From Helichrysum umbraculigerum (taxonomy: Eukaryota; Streptophyta; Magnoliopsida; Asterales; Asteraceae): a DNA stretch of 64,000 nt. The translations under genes were made by a program, and so were the position numbers. The stretch is from contig CATIUR010000001.1 in the NCBI GenBank assembly GCA_949592205.1, positions 242,160,250 to 242,224,249 on the forward strand, in the 5' to 3' direction. The stretch's first letter is position 1, and every line of letters begins with the position of its first letter. Below, piece after piece: positions 46,206 through 57,122 of the stretch. Under the pieces are notes generated by a model that saw only the letters and a list, made by a program, of their open reading frames with translations, was not told the DNA's origin and did not search any database.

Positions 46206-46656
46206 AACAAACAAACTTGTGAATTCACTCAACAATTTTGTTGACGTTTTACTCTATGTTTTTCAGGGAATTAGCAGCGTAAGTAAGATCTGCATGCATT
46301 ATCAGGACGGACTACCCTGGACTTGTTAGGATGCCACTACTTTTGGGACACTTGGATTTCCTCTGTATAACTGCAATTATTGCAGTCATACCTATGAAAT
46401 CTACTTTTGATATTATGTATTTTGTGAAATACTGATTTCAACTACTACTATTACTGTTATCACTTCTCAAGTGGTAATCATTTGTAAAACTTTAACTAAT
46501 GGCATCTTAATCTATTTCGTTCTGCGATAATCATATGCTCTGAGTATGTATGTAACCGTTGGTTGTGTATTACTGCTCGCACCCCCGCCACGTCACTAAG
46601 CTTCCGCGATTTACTCTTGTTAACTGTAATTACCGTTTGGCGGGGTGTGACAGACT

Positions 46657-46669
46657 TGGTATCAGAGCC
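46657..46669 (+). other. G2 primer-binding site (initiator tRNA-Met)
   Basis: TGGTATCAGAGCC, four bases after the LTR end. Confidence 0.93.
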
Positions 46670-46807
46670 ATTGGTTATAGCGAACTAGAAGTCTTTAGGT
46701 GACTAAAAACCTTAGAGACCTAGACTATAGCCTTGGCTAGAACATTTGTGCATTCATGCATACATACCTTGCATACAACTAACATACGACTGACACGCCA
46801 CACTCAA

Positions 46808-46822
46808 TTTCTTTTGTCACAG
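46808..46822 (+). promoter_or_regulatory. Predicted splice acceptor before G2 extra ORF
   Basis: TTTCTTTTGTCACAG ending at 46822, ATG at 46824. Prediction from consensus. Confidence 0.42.
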
Positions 46823-46823
46823 T

Positions 46824-47603
46824 ATGTCTAGTCAATCACATTACCATGTTTACGCTTCGGATGAAGAGCCGACCGAGGCTACTTTTGAGGGTCCCGCGAT
46901 TACAGTAGGGGATGAGTCATCAGTTCATGTGAGAGCTATGTCTGATGACACTAGTGATGCTTACTTAGTACCACCTCCGACCGCACCTGTGGTCACTCCT
47001 ACCCCTACACCACCTGTCGCGAGTACTTCTCGTGTGCCTGTACCTAGGATGACAGCTAGGATCTGTGTTCGGGATTTTCCCAGAGGACCACTTGCGCCGC
47101 GCGATAAGGCGCCAGAGACTGAGACTGAGGTTCCAGTTGTCGAGCCGCCACAGAAGAGGCTCCGACCTTCTCATTTGGATTGGATGCCTCGAGTATTGAG
47201 AGAGTGGAGATCACTAGAGGGTATTCCCTCGACCTTTGAGTTTGGAGAGTCCTCCCACTCACCACCATCTGCATATCTCACTGGTGAGCCTCTGGAGCTC
47301 ACTGTGCCTACCCTTGTGGCTGTGGTCCACACCATGTTTAGGATATCCTCTAGCAGGAGCAGAGATGTGATGGAGCTACTGAGCGATGCCTCCCGTACTG
47401 ACATGGATATGGCTATGCTCCATCAAAGGATGGATTTCGTGGAGACTCACCGTCTGACAGACTGGCAGAGTCTAGCATCCACCCGTGCACGCGTTGCGGC
47501 TTTAGAGAGGCGTGCTAGGGTGTCAGAGATTGTAGCTAGTATGTGTGTGATGACTGCAGCAGTGATGATTGCGGTTAGGATGTATTTCCCATGGTTCCGT
47601 TAG
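46824..47603 (+). CDS. G2 extra ORF upstream of gag, 259 codons, possible membrane tail
   Basis: Open frame between primer site and gag-pol. The N-terminal half is acidic and Pro/Thr rich (PPPTAPVVTPTPTPP at about 50-65). The middle has a basic/Trp stretch (RPSHLDWMPRVLREWRSL). A helical segment rich in Arg and Ala follows (about 195-235, ARVAALERRARVSEI). The extreme C-terminus, IVASMCVMTAAVMIAVRM, could be a single tail-anchored membrane segment followed by YFPWFR. No known domain recognised. The ATG is one base after TTCTTTTGTCACAG, a good splice-acceptor match. G1 has an ORF in the same slot, so both chromoviruses share the layout. Function unknown; an accessory or envelope-like role is speculation. 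Confidence 0.68.
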   Translation: MSSQSHYHVYASDEEPTEATFEGPAITVGDESSVHVRAMSDDTSDAYLVPPPTAPVVTPTPTPPVASTSRVPVPRMTARICVRDFPRGPLAPRDKAPETETEVPVVEPPQKRLRPSHLDWMPRVLREWRSLEGIPSTFEFGESSHSPPSAYLTGEPLELTVPTLVAVVHTMFRISSSRSRDVMELLSDASRTDMDMAMLHQRMDFVETHRLTDWQSLASTRARVAALERRARVSEIVASMCVMTAAVMIAVRMYFPWFR

Positions 47604-48255
47604 GTCTGTGTATGGCGGTTGTGCCTACACCATATTAAACTATTACTTTTGGGGAAATATATGTATGTATTCGTTATGGACTAGCTGTATGTTGGATGAA
47701 ACTTTGTTAGTAAAATGGGTATATGTATAGGAAACCCATCATCTTTTGTATAACGCTAACCATCGATGGGTATAATAGAAATCCCATCTCATTTTGTACT
47801 AAACTCATGTAACAGCGTTATGATCTTTAATATATAATGAATGCTTGGTTTACGTCTCGTATTCATTATGCTTATTATCAACCATGTTATTTCCTCTTAC
47901 AACTGTCGACTTGTGATTAAACCTATACTTTATCGACACTTTGTGACCAACTCTTGTAAACCCTGAAACATTTTACAGCTTGATGATTGATTATTCTTGA
48001 GAACCTCTGAAATCTACAGTGTTAAACGACAATGAAAAGAAATATGTATTGGACATTATATAATGGCGCCTGGCCAACGTGATTATATTATGCTAGATAC
48101 ATGTGGGCGTTTCAAAGTTGTAAGGCACTTGTTGTAAAATTCTATTCATTCATCTTTTCATGTCATTCATTTCTATCAAATGTGAATCTTTGATCTATTC
48201 ACATTCAATAACTCAACATTAACACTCTGCATTTTATTCATCGCAGAGCTGAATC
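47604..48255 (+). other. G2 spacer between the extra ORF and gag
   Basis: 650 bp, non-coding. Ends with TGCATTTTATTCATCGCAG (AG at 48245-48246), an acceptor-like site 9 nt before the gag ATG. A pair of TATGGGTTTCCTA/ GGGTATA-type repeats lies near 47715-47790. Confidence 0.5.
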
Positions 48256-51200
48256 ATGCCTCCCAAACGACGAGCTACTAGAAACAGTCAAAAGACGACT
48301 ACGCCTCCACCACCACCCACTGAAACCACCGAACAAATGATCGCACGAAGAATAGCTGAAGGTATTGCTGAATATGAGGCAAGCCGTAATCGCGAACCCG
48401 TAGTTAACAACAGTGGATCTACCCCTGTTAATACTGAGACAACCGTGAATGCTGGCCGAGGGTGTTCATACAAAACATTTCAGGCTTGTAAGCCGATTTC
48501 TTTTCGTGGCACCGAGGGTGCAATTGGTATGATTCACTGGATAGAGAAAACTGAGTCGGTATTGGATATTAGTGACTGTTCACCTGACTGTATGGTGAAG
48601 TATACTGCTTGCACTTTGGCTGACAAAGCGCTCACTTGGTGGAACAGTCAGATCCAATCACTTGGTCGACCAGCTGCTTATTCAATGTCATGGGGAACAT
48701 TTAAGAATTTGATGTTGGAGGAATTCTGCCCTCGCAGTGAGATGCAGAAAATAGAAACAGAGTTGTGGAACATCACCATGAGTGGTGCTGATATTGCTGG
48801 GTACACCACTAAGTTTCAGGAACTTGCACGTCTAGTGCCACATATGGTGACACCCGAGTATAAGCGTATTGAGCGCTACATATTTGGTCTAGTACCACAA
48901 ATCCGCAGTCTAGTGACATCATCTAAACCGGACACTTTCAGGAGTGCTGTTACTCAAGCACAAAGTTTGACCGATGAGGCAGTCAGGATGGGAAATCTGA
49001 CTAAGAAAGCTGTGTCGGGAAAAGGTGAACCGAACAGTACTGATGTTAGTAGTTCTGGTGGTGCAAAGCGAAAGTGGAACGGTAGTGGTACTGATCGTCA
49101 GGGTCAACAGAACAAGAAATCTTCTGGAAATGCGAAAGCATATGTTGCCACTACCACCGAATCGAAACCATACCTGGGTAACAAACCCAAATGTGGTAAG
49201 TGTAACCGACACCACGAAGGTGGGTGTGGGTATTGTGGAAACTGTAGGGCATGGGGACATAGAACCCGAGAATGCAAAACTAACCCTCCTCCACGAGCAA
49301 ACACTGAGCGTCAAAACCAGGGATGTTTTGAATGTGGTGAGCAAGGACACTACCGTAACCGATGCCCTAAGCTCAACAACAACAACCGCGGTAACAACAA
49401 TAACCGAGCCAACAACATCAACAACCAACCGGCTCAAGGAAGGGCATTCGTGATCGGGGCACAAGAGGCACGCCAGGACCCTAACACCGTCACTGGTACG
49501 TTTCTTGTAAACAATCATTATGCCTCTGTGTTAATTGATTCGGGTGCTGATTTAAGTTTTGTGTCTACTGAATTTAGACCACTATTAGAACTTGAATCCC
49601 GTAAGTTAGACAACAAGTATACCATAGAATTAGCCGATGGTGAGTTGATCGAATCAGGAGAAATAGTACCGGGATGTACCTTGGAGTTAGAAGGTCATCT
49701 CTTCGAAATAGACTTACTACCGGTTAAGTTGGGAAGTTTTGACGTTGTAGTCGGTATGGATTGGTTATCTAAGAACCGCGCTGAGATCATATGTCATGAT
49801 AAACTGGTACGATTACCACTGTCAACAGAAGAAACACTTGTGGTTCAAGGTGAGAAACGAAAAAGTACCGCAAAAATGATTTCGTGCTTGAAGGCCAGTA
49901 AGTATCTCCGAAAGGGGTATCAAGCATTTTTGGCACACATTGTGGAAAAGAAAATCGAGGAGCGACGTATAGACGATGTGCCCATTGTACGCGACTATCC
50001 AGGAGTGTTCCCTGATGAGTTGCCGGGATTGCCACCCCCACGACAAGTTGAGTTTCACATTGACCTGGTGCCAGGAGCCGCACCTAACGCACGAGCACCT
50101 TATCGTCTAGCTCCCTCGGAAATGCAAGAGCTGTCTACGCAACTGCAAGAACTTCTAGACTTGGGATTCATCCGACCGAGTTTTTCCCCTTGGGGAGCTC
50201 CGGTTTCGTTTGTTAAGAAAAAGGATGGATCTATGCGGATGTGCATCGATTATCGAGAACTGAACAAGGTAACTATCAAGAACAGATACCCGTTACCACG
50301 CATTGACGATCTGTTTGATCAATTGCAAGGGTCGAGTTATTATTCAAAGATTGACCTACGATCTGGTTACCACCAACTTAAGGTACGAGAAGAGGATGTA
50401 CCGAAAACTGCTTTTAGGACTCGTTACGGTCACTACGAGTTTCTAGTCATGCCTTTTGGGCTGACCAACGCACCAGCAGTATTCATGGATTTGATGAACA
50501 GAGTGTGCAAACCCTATTTGGATAAATTCGTCATTGTGTTTATTGACGACATCTTGGTATACTCACGATCGAAAGAGGATCACGAAAAACATTTAAAGCT
50601 TATCCTCGAAATACTACAAAAAGAGAAGCTTTATGCAAAGTTCTCTAAGTGCGAATTTTGGATACGAGAGGTTCAATTCCTTGGTCATGTGATAAATGAC
50701 AAGGGAATTCATGTAGACCCATCCAAAATTGAGGCAATCAACAACTGGGAAGCACCGAAAACCCCAACGGAAGTACGACAATTTCTTGGTCTAGCTGGCT
50801 ATTACAGGCGATTCATCGCAAACTTTTCAAAGATAGCTCAGCCACTTACCACATTAACTCAAAAGGACAAGAAATTTGAGTGGAATGAGAAACAAGAGAA
50901 GGCATTCCAGATATTGAAACAGAAACTGAGCAGCGCACCCATACTATCCCTACCTGAAGGAGTGGACAACTTTGTTGTTTACTGTGATGCTTCGCATCAG
51001 GGATTGGGTTGCGTACTGATGCAAAATGAAAAGGTCATTGCTTATGCATCACGACAACTAAAAGTGCATGAGAAAAACTATACGACTCATGATTTGGAAT
51101 TGGGAGCCGTTGTTTTTGCACTCAAGATCTGGAGACACTACCTATACGGTACAAAGTGCACGATCTTCACTGATCATAAGAGCTTACAACATATATTCGA

Positions 51201-52827
51201 CCAGAAAGAACTTAACATGAGACAACGACGTTGGGTCGAATTACTTAACGATTACGACTGTGAAATAAAGTATCACCCGGGTAAAGCTAACGTAGTAGCA
51301 GATGCCCTGAGTCGTAAGGAACGAATCAAACCTCGAAGAGTTCGAGCTTTGGGATTGACAATCCACTCGAATCTCATTACTCAAATTCGCTATGCACAAG
51401 AAATTGCTTTCACTCCCGAACGTCTTAAAGATGAATCCTTGAAGGGAATGGAAAAACAACTCGAGAAAAAGGACAACGGGGTGTTGTACTTCATGAACCG
51501 AATTTGGGTACCATGCGTAGATGAGTTACGCAAGCTGATTTTGGACGAGGCACATAAGTCCAATTACTCAATACATCCTGGTGCAGACAAGATGTACCAT
51601 GACTTGAAGGGCTTTTACTGGTGGCCTGGAATGAAACGTGACATTGCCACCTACGTGAGCAAATGTTTAACTTGCTCGAAGGTAAAGGTTGAATACCAAA
51701 AGCCGTCTGGACTTTTGCAACAACCTGAAATGCCCAAGTGGAAATGGGAGCAAATAACAATGGACTTCATTACGAAGTTACCTAGAACGGCATCGGGAGC
51801 AAATGCCATATGGGTGATTGTCGATCGGTTGACGAAATCAGCCCACTTTCTCGCTATTAAGGAAACGGATGGAATGGAGAAACTAGCTAAAATCTATATT
51901 AAAGAGATTGTTTCTCGGCATGGTGTGCCACTATCCATCATATCTGATAGAGATGCGCGATTCACTTCCCGCTTTTGCCAAACATTACAACAGGCAATGG
52001 GTACTCGACTTGATATGAGTACTGCCTATCACCCGCAGACTGACGGCCAAAGTGAGCGAACTATACAGACGCTCGAAGACTTGTTGCGAGCATGTGTGAT
52101 AGACTTTGGAGGTAACTGGGATACTCACCTACCTCTAGCTGAATTTTCTTATAACAATAGTTATCACACGAGTATACAGATGGCACCATTTGAGGCGTTA
52201 TATGGACGCAAGTGCCGATCACCACTCTGTTGGGCAGAGTTGGACGACAGACAACTATCTGGACCCGAACTTGTCCAGGAAACCACTGACAAAATAACTC
52301 AAGTATTGAGCCGACTGAAAGTGGCACGAGATCGACAAAAGAGTTACGCTGATAACCGCCGTAAACCTCTTGAGTTTCAAGTAGGAGACAAGGTCCTACT
52401 CAAAGTATCTCCCTGGAAAGGAGTAGCACGATTTGGCAAACGAGGAAAGCTGAACCCACGATACATCGGACCATTTGAAATCCTTGCTAGGATTGGTCCT
52501 GTCGCTTATAAGCTCAAACTACCACAAGAGCTTAGTAGCATACACGATACTTTCCACGTTAGCAACCTCAAAAAGTGTCTTTCTGACGAAACACTTATCC
52601 TTCCTCCTGACGAAGTCTTCATTGACTCAAAACTTAACTTTGTGGAGGAACCTGTTGAAGTTATGGATTCTAAAACTCAGAAACTTCGACACAAACGAAT
52701 CAAACTGGTTAAAGTTCGTTGGAACTCGAAGCATGGCCCAGAGTTTACCTGGGAACGAGAGGATGAAATACGAATGAAATACCCTAACCTATTTGAGAGC
52801 GTGACCGAGACTCACGGCTCGACTTAA
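48256..52827 (+). CDS. G2 gag-pol polyprotein, chromovirus type, intact
   Basis: 1523 codons with no interruption. Gag lies at about 65-250. Both CCHC knuckles are complete: C327/C330/H335/C340 and C357/C360/H365/C370. Protease site is DSGA at 428-431. RT covers about 625-810 with FIDD at 762-765. RNase H residues are D911, E948, D973 and D1016. The integrase zinc site is H1100/H1107/C1137/C1140 and the triad is D1170/D1231/E1267. A chromodomain (about 1457-1515, VKVRWNSKHGPEFTWE) closes the protein. Closely similar to G1 along the whole length but clearly a separate lineage in gag and LTRs. With intact ORFs and near-identical LTRs this copy looks capable of transposition and could supply proteins to B. 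Confidence 0.97.
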   Translation: MPPKRRATRNSQKTTTPPPPPTETTEQMIARRIAEGIAEYEASRNREPVVNNSGSTPVNTETTVNAGRGCSYKTFQACKPISFRGTEGAIGMIHWIEKTESVLDISDCSPDCMVKYTACTLADKALTWWNSQIQSLGRPAAYSMSWGTFKNLMLEEFCPRSEMQKIETELWNITMSGADIAGYTTKFQELARLVPHMVTPEYKRIERYIFGLVPQIRSLVTSSKPDTFRSAVTQAQSLTDEAVRMGNLTKKAVSGKGEPNSTDVSSSGGAKRKWNGSGTDRQGQQNKKSSGNAKAYVATTTESKPYLGNKPKCGKCNRHHEGGCGYCGNCRAWGHRTRECKTNPPPRANTERQNQGCFECGEQGHYRNRCPKLNNNNRGNNNNRANNINNQPAQGRAFVIGAQEARQDPNTVTGTFLVNNHYASVLIDSGADLSFVSTEFRPLLELESRKLDNKYTIELADGELIESGEIVPGCTLELEGHLFEIDLLPVKLGSFDVVVGMDWLSKNRAEIICHDKLVRLPLSTEETLVVQGEKRKSTAKMISCLKASKYLRKGYQAFLAHIVEKKIEERRIDDVPIVRDYPGVFPDELPGLPPPRQVEFHIDLVPGAAPNARAPYRLAPSEMQELSTQLQELLDLGFIRPSFSPWGAPVSFVKKKDGSMRMCIDYRELNKVTIKNRYPLPRIDDLFDQLQGSSYYSKIDLRSGYHQLKVREEDVPKTAFRTRYGHYEFLVMPFGLTNAPAVFMDLMNRVCKPYLDKFVIVFIDDILVYSRSKEDHEKHLKLILEILQKEKLYAKFSKCEFWIREVQFLGHVINDKGIHVDPSKIEAINNWEAPKTPTEVRQFLGLAGYYRRFIANFSKIAQPLTTLTQKDKKFEWNEKQEKAFQILKQKLSSAPILSLPEGVDNFVVYCDASHQGLGCVLMQNEKVIAYASRQLKVHEKNYTTHDLELGAVVFALKIWRHYLYGTKCTIFTDHKSLQHIFDQKELNMRQRRWVELLNDYDCEIKYHPGKANVVADALSRKERIKPRRVRALGLTIHSNLITQIRYAQEIAFTPERLKDESLKGMEKQLEKKDNGVLYFMNRIWVPCVDELRKLILDEAHKSNYSIHPGADKMYHDLKGFYWWPGMKRDIATYVSKCLTCSKVKVEYQKPSGLLQQPEMPKWKWEQITMDFITKLPRTASGANAIWVIVDRLTKSAHFLAIKETDGMEKLAKIYIKEIVSRHGVPLSIISDRDARFTSRFCQTLQQAMGTRLDMSTAYHPQTDGQSERTIQTLEDLLRACVIDFGGNWDTHLPLAEFSYNNSYHTSIQMAPFEALYGRKCRSPLCWAELDDRQLSGPELVQETTDKITQVLSRLKVARDRQKSYADNRRKPLEFQVGDKVLLKVSPWKGVARFGKRGKLNPRYIGPFEILARIGPVAYKLKLPQELSSIHDTFHVSNLKKCLSDETLILPPDEVFIDSKLNFVEEPVEVMDSKTQKLRHKRIKLVKVRWNSKHGPEFTWEREDEIRMKYPNLFESVTETHGST

Positions 52828-52849
52828 ATCTCGGGACGAGATTTCACTA

Positions 52850-52861
52850 ACGGGGGGAGAA
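52850..52861 (+). other. G2 polypurine tract
   Basis: ACGGGGGGAGAA immediately before TGTGACAC of the 3' LTR; preceded by the TCTCGGGACGAGATTTC word typical of these elements. Confidence 0.9.
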
Positions 52862-55800
52862 TGTGACACTCCTCCAAATTAGGTATATAATTATACTTAA
52901 TTACATGCATTTCTTACGCTAATTCCCTATGATTGTGTTAACATAAACTTTTGATGTGATGTGAGTCTAGCGAGCCCAAAACAATAATACATGAAGTATT
53001 ACATAAATTGTAATTTATAAAATTACGCGATTTTTAGCTGAAAAGTTACCGAATACGCGTCCGAATGAATGCGACAAAATAAATAACGAAAGTCGGTGAC
53101 AAAATATATAATTAATAATTCGATTATTAATTACGAGTGTTTATATATCTATAACATATAGATAAAGTGGTTCAAATATACGTTTAACATAAAACGTATT
53201 ATAACACGAACAGAAACAATTCTAAAACGAGCATACGACGTCGAATCATAAAAATACAAATTTTCTCGTTCGTTTGGAAGAAGTTAGAACATTACTTCAA
53301 AATATGAAATCCTAAATTTACTGAAAATTGGCGCTCAATTAACTACGCGCAGTAAAATGTACAAAAATGTACAACTATCAAAAATAATGATAACCTCATT
53401 ATTCTGAAAACATATTACGAACCAGGAGAGCATCTACAAAATAAAAATATAAAATGTTAAATTTTATATTGCTATAATTATACCCGTACTCGAGATTGGT
53501 GGGACAAAAATCCCACCAACCTACAATAATGCAGAGACAGAGGGTTTTTAAAACCATACTCCCCCCCCCCCCCCCCCCCCCCCCCCCCATTTCTTTCTGA
53601 TCTTCGACATACTCACACACACCATATTCATCATCATTTTCTTCCTCTCAAAACAAATTAACAAAATCAGAGGAAGCAACATCAGGAAGTAGAAGTGGAA
53701 CACCAAGATCACCATCATCATCATCATCCGATCATCACCTTCATCATTTTCATTTTTGTAAGAAAACTTTCAATCTTTGTTTCTTTACTTAAATTTCGTT
53801 ATACAACTTGTTTATACATCATAATCTAGCTACATAACATCACAAACTCGAAGATTGATGAGTGATTCTTGAAAATGGTTTTAAAACCCAAAACTTCAAA
53901 TGCAAAATCGATACATGAAAACATGTTATAATGATGTAATAAGTTGTTAAATTGCTATAAATTGATAGTATAAACGTTTGGGTTTGATGTATAAATGATT
54001 TGAAACCCAAAACATTCGAGTTCATATACACTCTGCACGAACAGAACCTGCAAAACCTTTGAATCCGGCGGATTCAAGCGAATCCGGCGGATTCCCAGAC
54101 CGAAGCTCAGATGAATCCGGCGTATTCACGGGAATACGGCGGATTCCCATTACTAAACAAGTCGAATACGGCGTATTCCGTTGAATACGGCGTATTCCCA
54201 CCTCTGACTGCACACAAACCTTCGGCTAAAACGATGAACGAGTAAAAGACACGGGTGAATACGGCGGATTCAAACGAATCCGGCGTATTCCAAAGCTTCA
54301 CACGAACTATCTGATGAACACACACGAATCCGGCGTATTCGATTCAATCCGGCGGATTCCCCCGAACTTGATTGAATACGGCGGATTCACTCGAATCCGG
54401 CGTATTCCGATTTTTGACTTAAATCCGGCGGATTCTTTTAAATCCGGCGGATTCCCGTGTCTGGTCAACAACTTGACTTTTAACTTAAAACACAAAGCAA
54501 TTCCGTTAACGACTACAATTGTACAAGACATATACGAGACATGATAAATTGTTGAATGACACTATAAAACGAGACAAACTATGATTTCAGACATTGGACT
54601 TATTTAATGCGTACGAACAATAATATATATATATGCGAGAATATATATATGCAACTATATAAGTATATATGTATATATGCTTACACATTTTGGACGATTC
54701 GACAAACAAACATAACTTGGGAAAATATTATTTATTTTCAAACAACAATCATCAACGACATACACAAACTTAAGAAATTGATAATTTCTTCAAACAAACG
54801 AACTATTAACGTAAGTAAAATATAGTACTTATAGTTAATACATTATTGTGTATAGGTTGACTACGTTTGGGCTACGCTATCTTATCTCGCTAGCATTCAC
54901 ATCCGAGCACTCACAGTGAGTTCACAAACCCCTTTTCCATGTTTTAATGCTTTAAAACCTCGGGGTGGAAAACATAGAAATCGTATGTATATTTGCATGC
55001 GACAACTGTTTGAATACTTGATGTATTTACTTAAACTATTGATGAAATGAGATTTCATGTTGTGACTGATTAAATACTGTACGTATTTGCTTAAACTGTT
55101 TATGAAGGGGTACTTCATACTGGAACTATTTGTGAAAGGGTATTTCACACAACTATTTGAACTGTGTTTTATGAAGGGGTACTTCATACTTGAACTATTT
55201 GTGAAAGGGTATTTCACACAACTATTTGAACTATGTTTTATGAAATGTTTTTCATAACTATTTTGAGAATTTAGGCAACGAATCTTGGTACGGATCTAGG
55301 CTGAACGATGTAGTGCATAAAAGACCTTATGGCTACAGACTATAACCATTAGCTAGGTGACTCTAGCCACTGAGTATACGGATAGTACTATCGCCGTGAC
55401 GACCCTCCTACGGATTTGGGAGCGTATACTTAATTGTCCAGCATGGCAAACAACAACAGATTAGGGTTGTGGTTTGGTTATAGGGTTAGATCGGGTTACC
55501 TTACTTGACAGGTTTAGCTCACCTTTCAAGGGATCACCGTCTAAATATTCCCACTAAACTAATGATTAGGAAAGGATTTCCTACGTACACTGATTTGGAA
55601 ATGTTAATCTTTATTTAGATTAACTTGTGTTTCCTACTTATAACTGATTTGGGAAATGTTATTTGTTAATAACTTGTATTTCCTACTACCACTACAACTG
55701 ATATGGGGAAATGTTATTTGTTAATAACTTGTGTTTCCTACTACCACTACAACTGATTTGGGGAAATGTTATTTGTTAATAACTTGTGTTTCCTACTTGA

Positions 55801-56303
55801 CAAACAACACTATTTGGAAATGTTATTCTTAAATGATTAACTTGTGTTTCCTACATAACAAACAAACTTGTGAATTCACTCAACAATTTTGTTGACGTTT
55901 TACTCTATGTTTTTCAGGGAATTAGCAGCGTAAGTAAGATCTGCATGCATTATCAGGACGGACTACCCTGGACTTGTTAGGATGCCACTACTTTTGGGAC
56001 ACTTGGATTTCCTCTGTATAACTGCAATTATTGCAGTCATACCTATGAAATCTACTTTTGATATTATGTATTTTGTGAAATACTGATTTCAACTACTACT
56101 ATTACTGTTATCACTTCTCAAGTGGTAATCATTTGTAAAACTTTAACTAATGGCATCTTAATCTATTTCGTTCTGCGATAATCATATGCTCTGAGTATGT
56201 ATGTAACCGTTGGTTGTGTATTACTGCTCGCACCCCCGCCACGTCACTAAGCTTCCGCGATTTACTCTTGTTAACTGTAATTACCGTTTGGCGGGGTGTG
56301 ACA
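52862..56303 (+). repeat. G2 3' LTR
   Basis: 3442 bp, TGTGACAC to GGTGTGACA, followed by GTTAT. Same internal features as the 5' LTR, including a 28-base C run (53561-53588) and the hairpin array (54061-54454). Confidence 0.93.
54061..54454 (+). repeat. Seven paired-palindrome hairpins (G2 3' LTR)
   Basis: Base-for-base copy of the array at 44410-44803; no difference seen by eye. Confidence 0.92.
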
Positions 56304-56308
56304 GTTAT

Positions 56309-57122
56309 AACCACCAATTATTTTAACATCCACCAATTATTTTAACATATATATACATCCAACCAAATTTAAGTCTCATTTTATAAGTTTTATAATTAGA
56401 CACGTTAAACATTTTTTCTCCAAACCTCTTCTAACTTCTTGGTTTTCAATTGTTGTCTTTATTTGAGTTTGGAAGGAATTTTATTTTTTATTAAATATGA
56501 ATATGATTAGGCGTTGAATGGGTTTTCACATACTACCTTAATTAAGTTCTTAACCAAATCTAAAACATAATAATGAAATTAAAATACATACACGACGAAA
56601 AGAATAATGCATATGGGTGGGTCCTTGCAGTGTCTTGGTAGTTATGAGAGACAAGTTCATCTGCCAACGCGATAGCTCATCGACCTGATATGGACACCCG
56701 ATTAACTTGTAGCCATAATCTCATCCGAATAATGCACTGAGTAGTTGAATTATTGTACCATATATAAATATTTCCATTTCATTAAACACCCCTAATTAAA
56801 AAATATGTACTACGTGTCACTTTAACCTTTAAATCCGCCACTGGCCATGTAAGTTATCATTCTGTATATATTTTCCTTTTTGATAACACATGATACACGA
56901 AAAAATTTAAGAATCATTATATAGGAGAGATTAAAATATTGGAAAATGATTGGTAGAAGGGAGAAAAAAAAAAAAGGTAATGTGAAAGGCACCTCGTAGA
57001 AGGGGGATTGAAGAAGGTAAAAATGTAAAATTATCTATGTAAGAATTTAGACATATGACCTCTATCAATAAATCCTTATAAATCATTTGAGATTTTTGTT
57101 TTATTTCTTAATTCTTTAAGGG
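56309..57122. other. Intergenic, no gene seen
   Basis: AT-rich, begins with a short tandem of CACCAATTATTTTAACAT. No coding or repeat structure recognised beyond that. Confidence 0.5.

Larger units (their letters stand above)
43209..46652 (+). repeat. G2 5' LTR
   Basis: 3444 bp ending GGTGTGACA. In order: palindrome GGTGGGACAAAAATCCCACC (43847-43866), a 28-base C run (43910-43937), CATCATCAT leader, GTAAG site (44107), hairpin array (44410-44803), 75-bp and 54-bp tandem repeats (45430-45600 and 45920-46205). Confidence 0.92.
43209..56303 (+). mobile_element. G2: full-length, very young Tekay-like chromovirus
   Basis: 13.1 kb with 3.44-kb LTRs. GTTAT flanks both sides (43204-43208 and 56304-56308); the first LTR bases on the left read TCTCTGACAC instead of TGTGACAC. 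Order: LTR, tRNA-Met primer site, extra ORF, gag-pol, polypurine tract, LTR. By eye only about three substitutions separate the LTRs (near 43231, 44341 and 44937, plus the altered first bases), near 0.1 percent. At commonly used plant rates that is tens of thousands of years. All ORFs are open. Confidence 0.93.
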
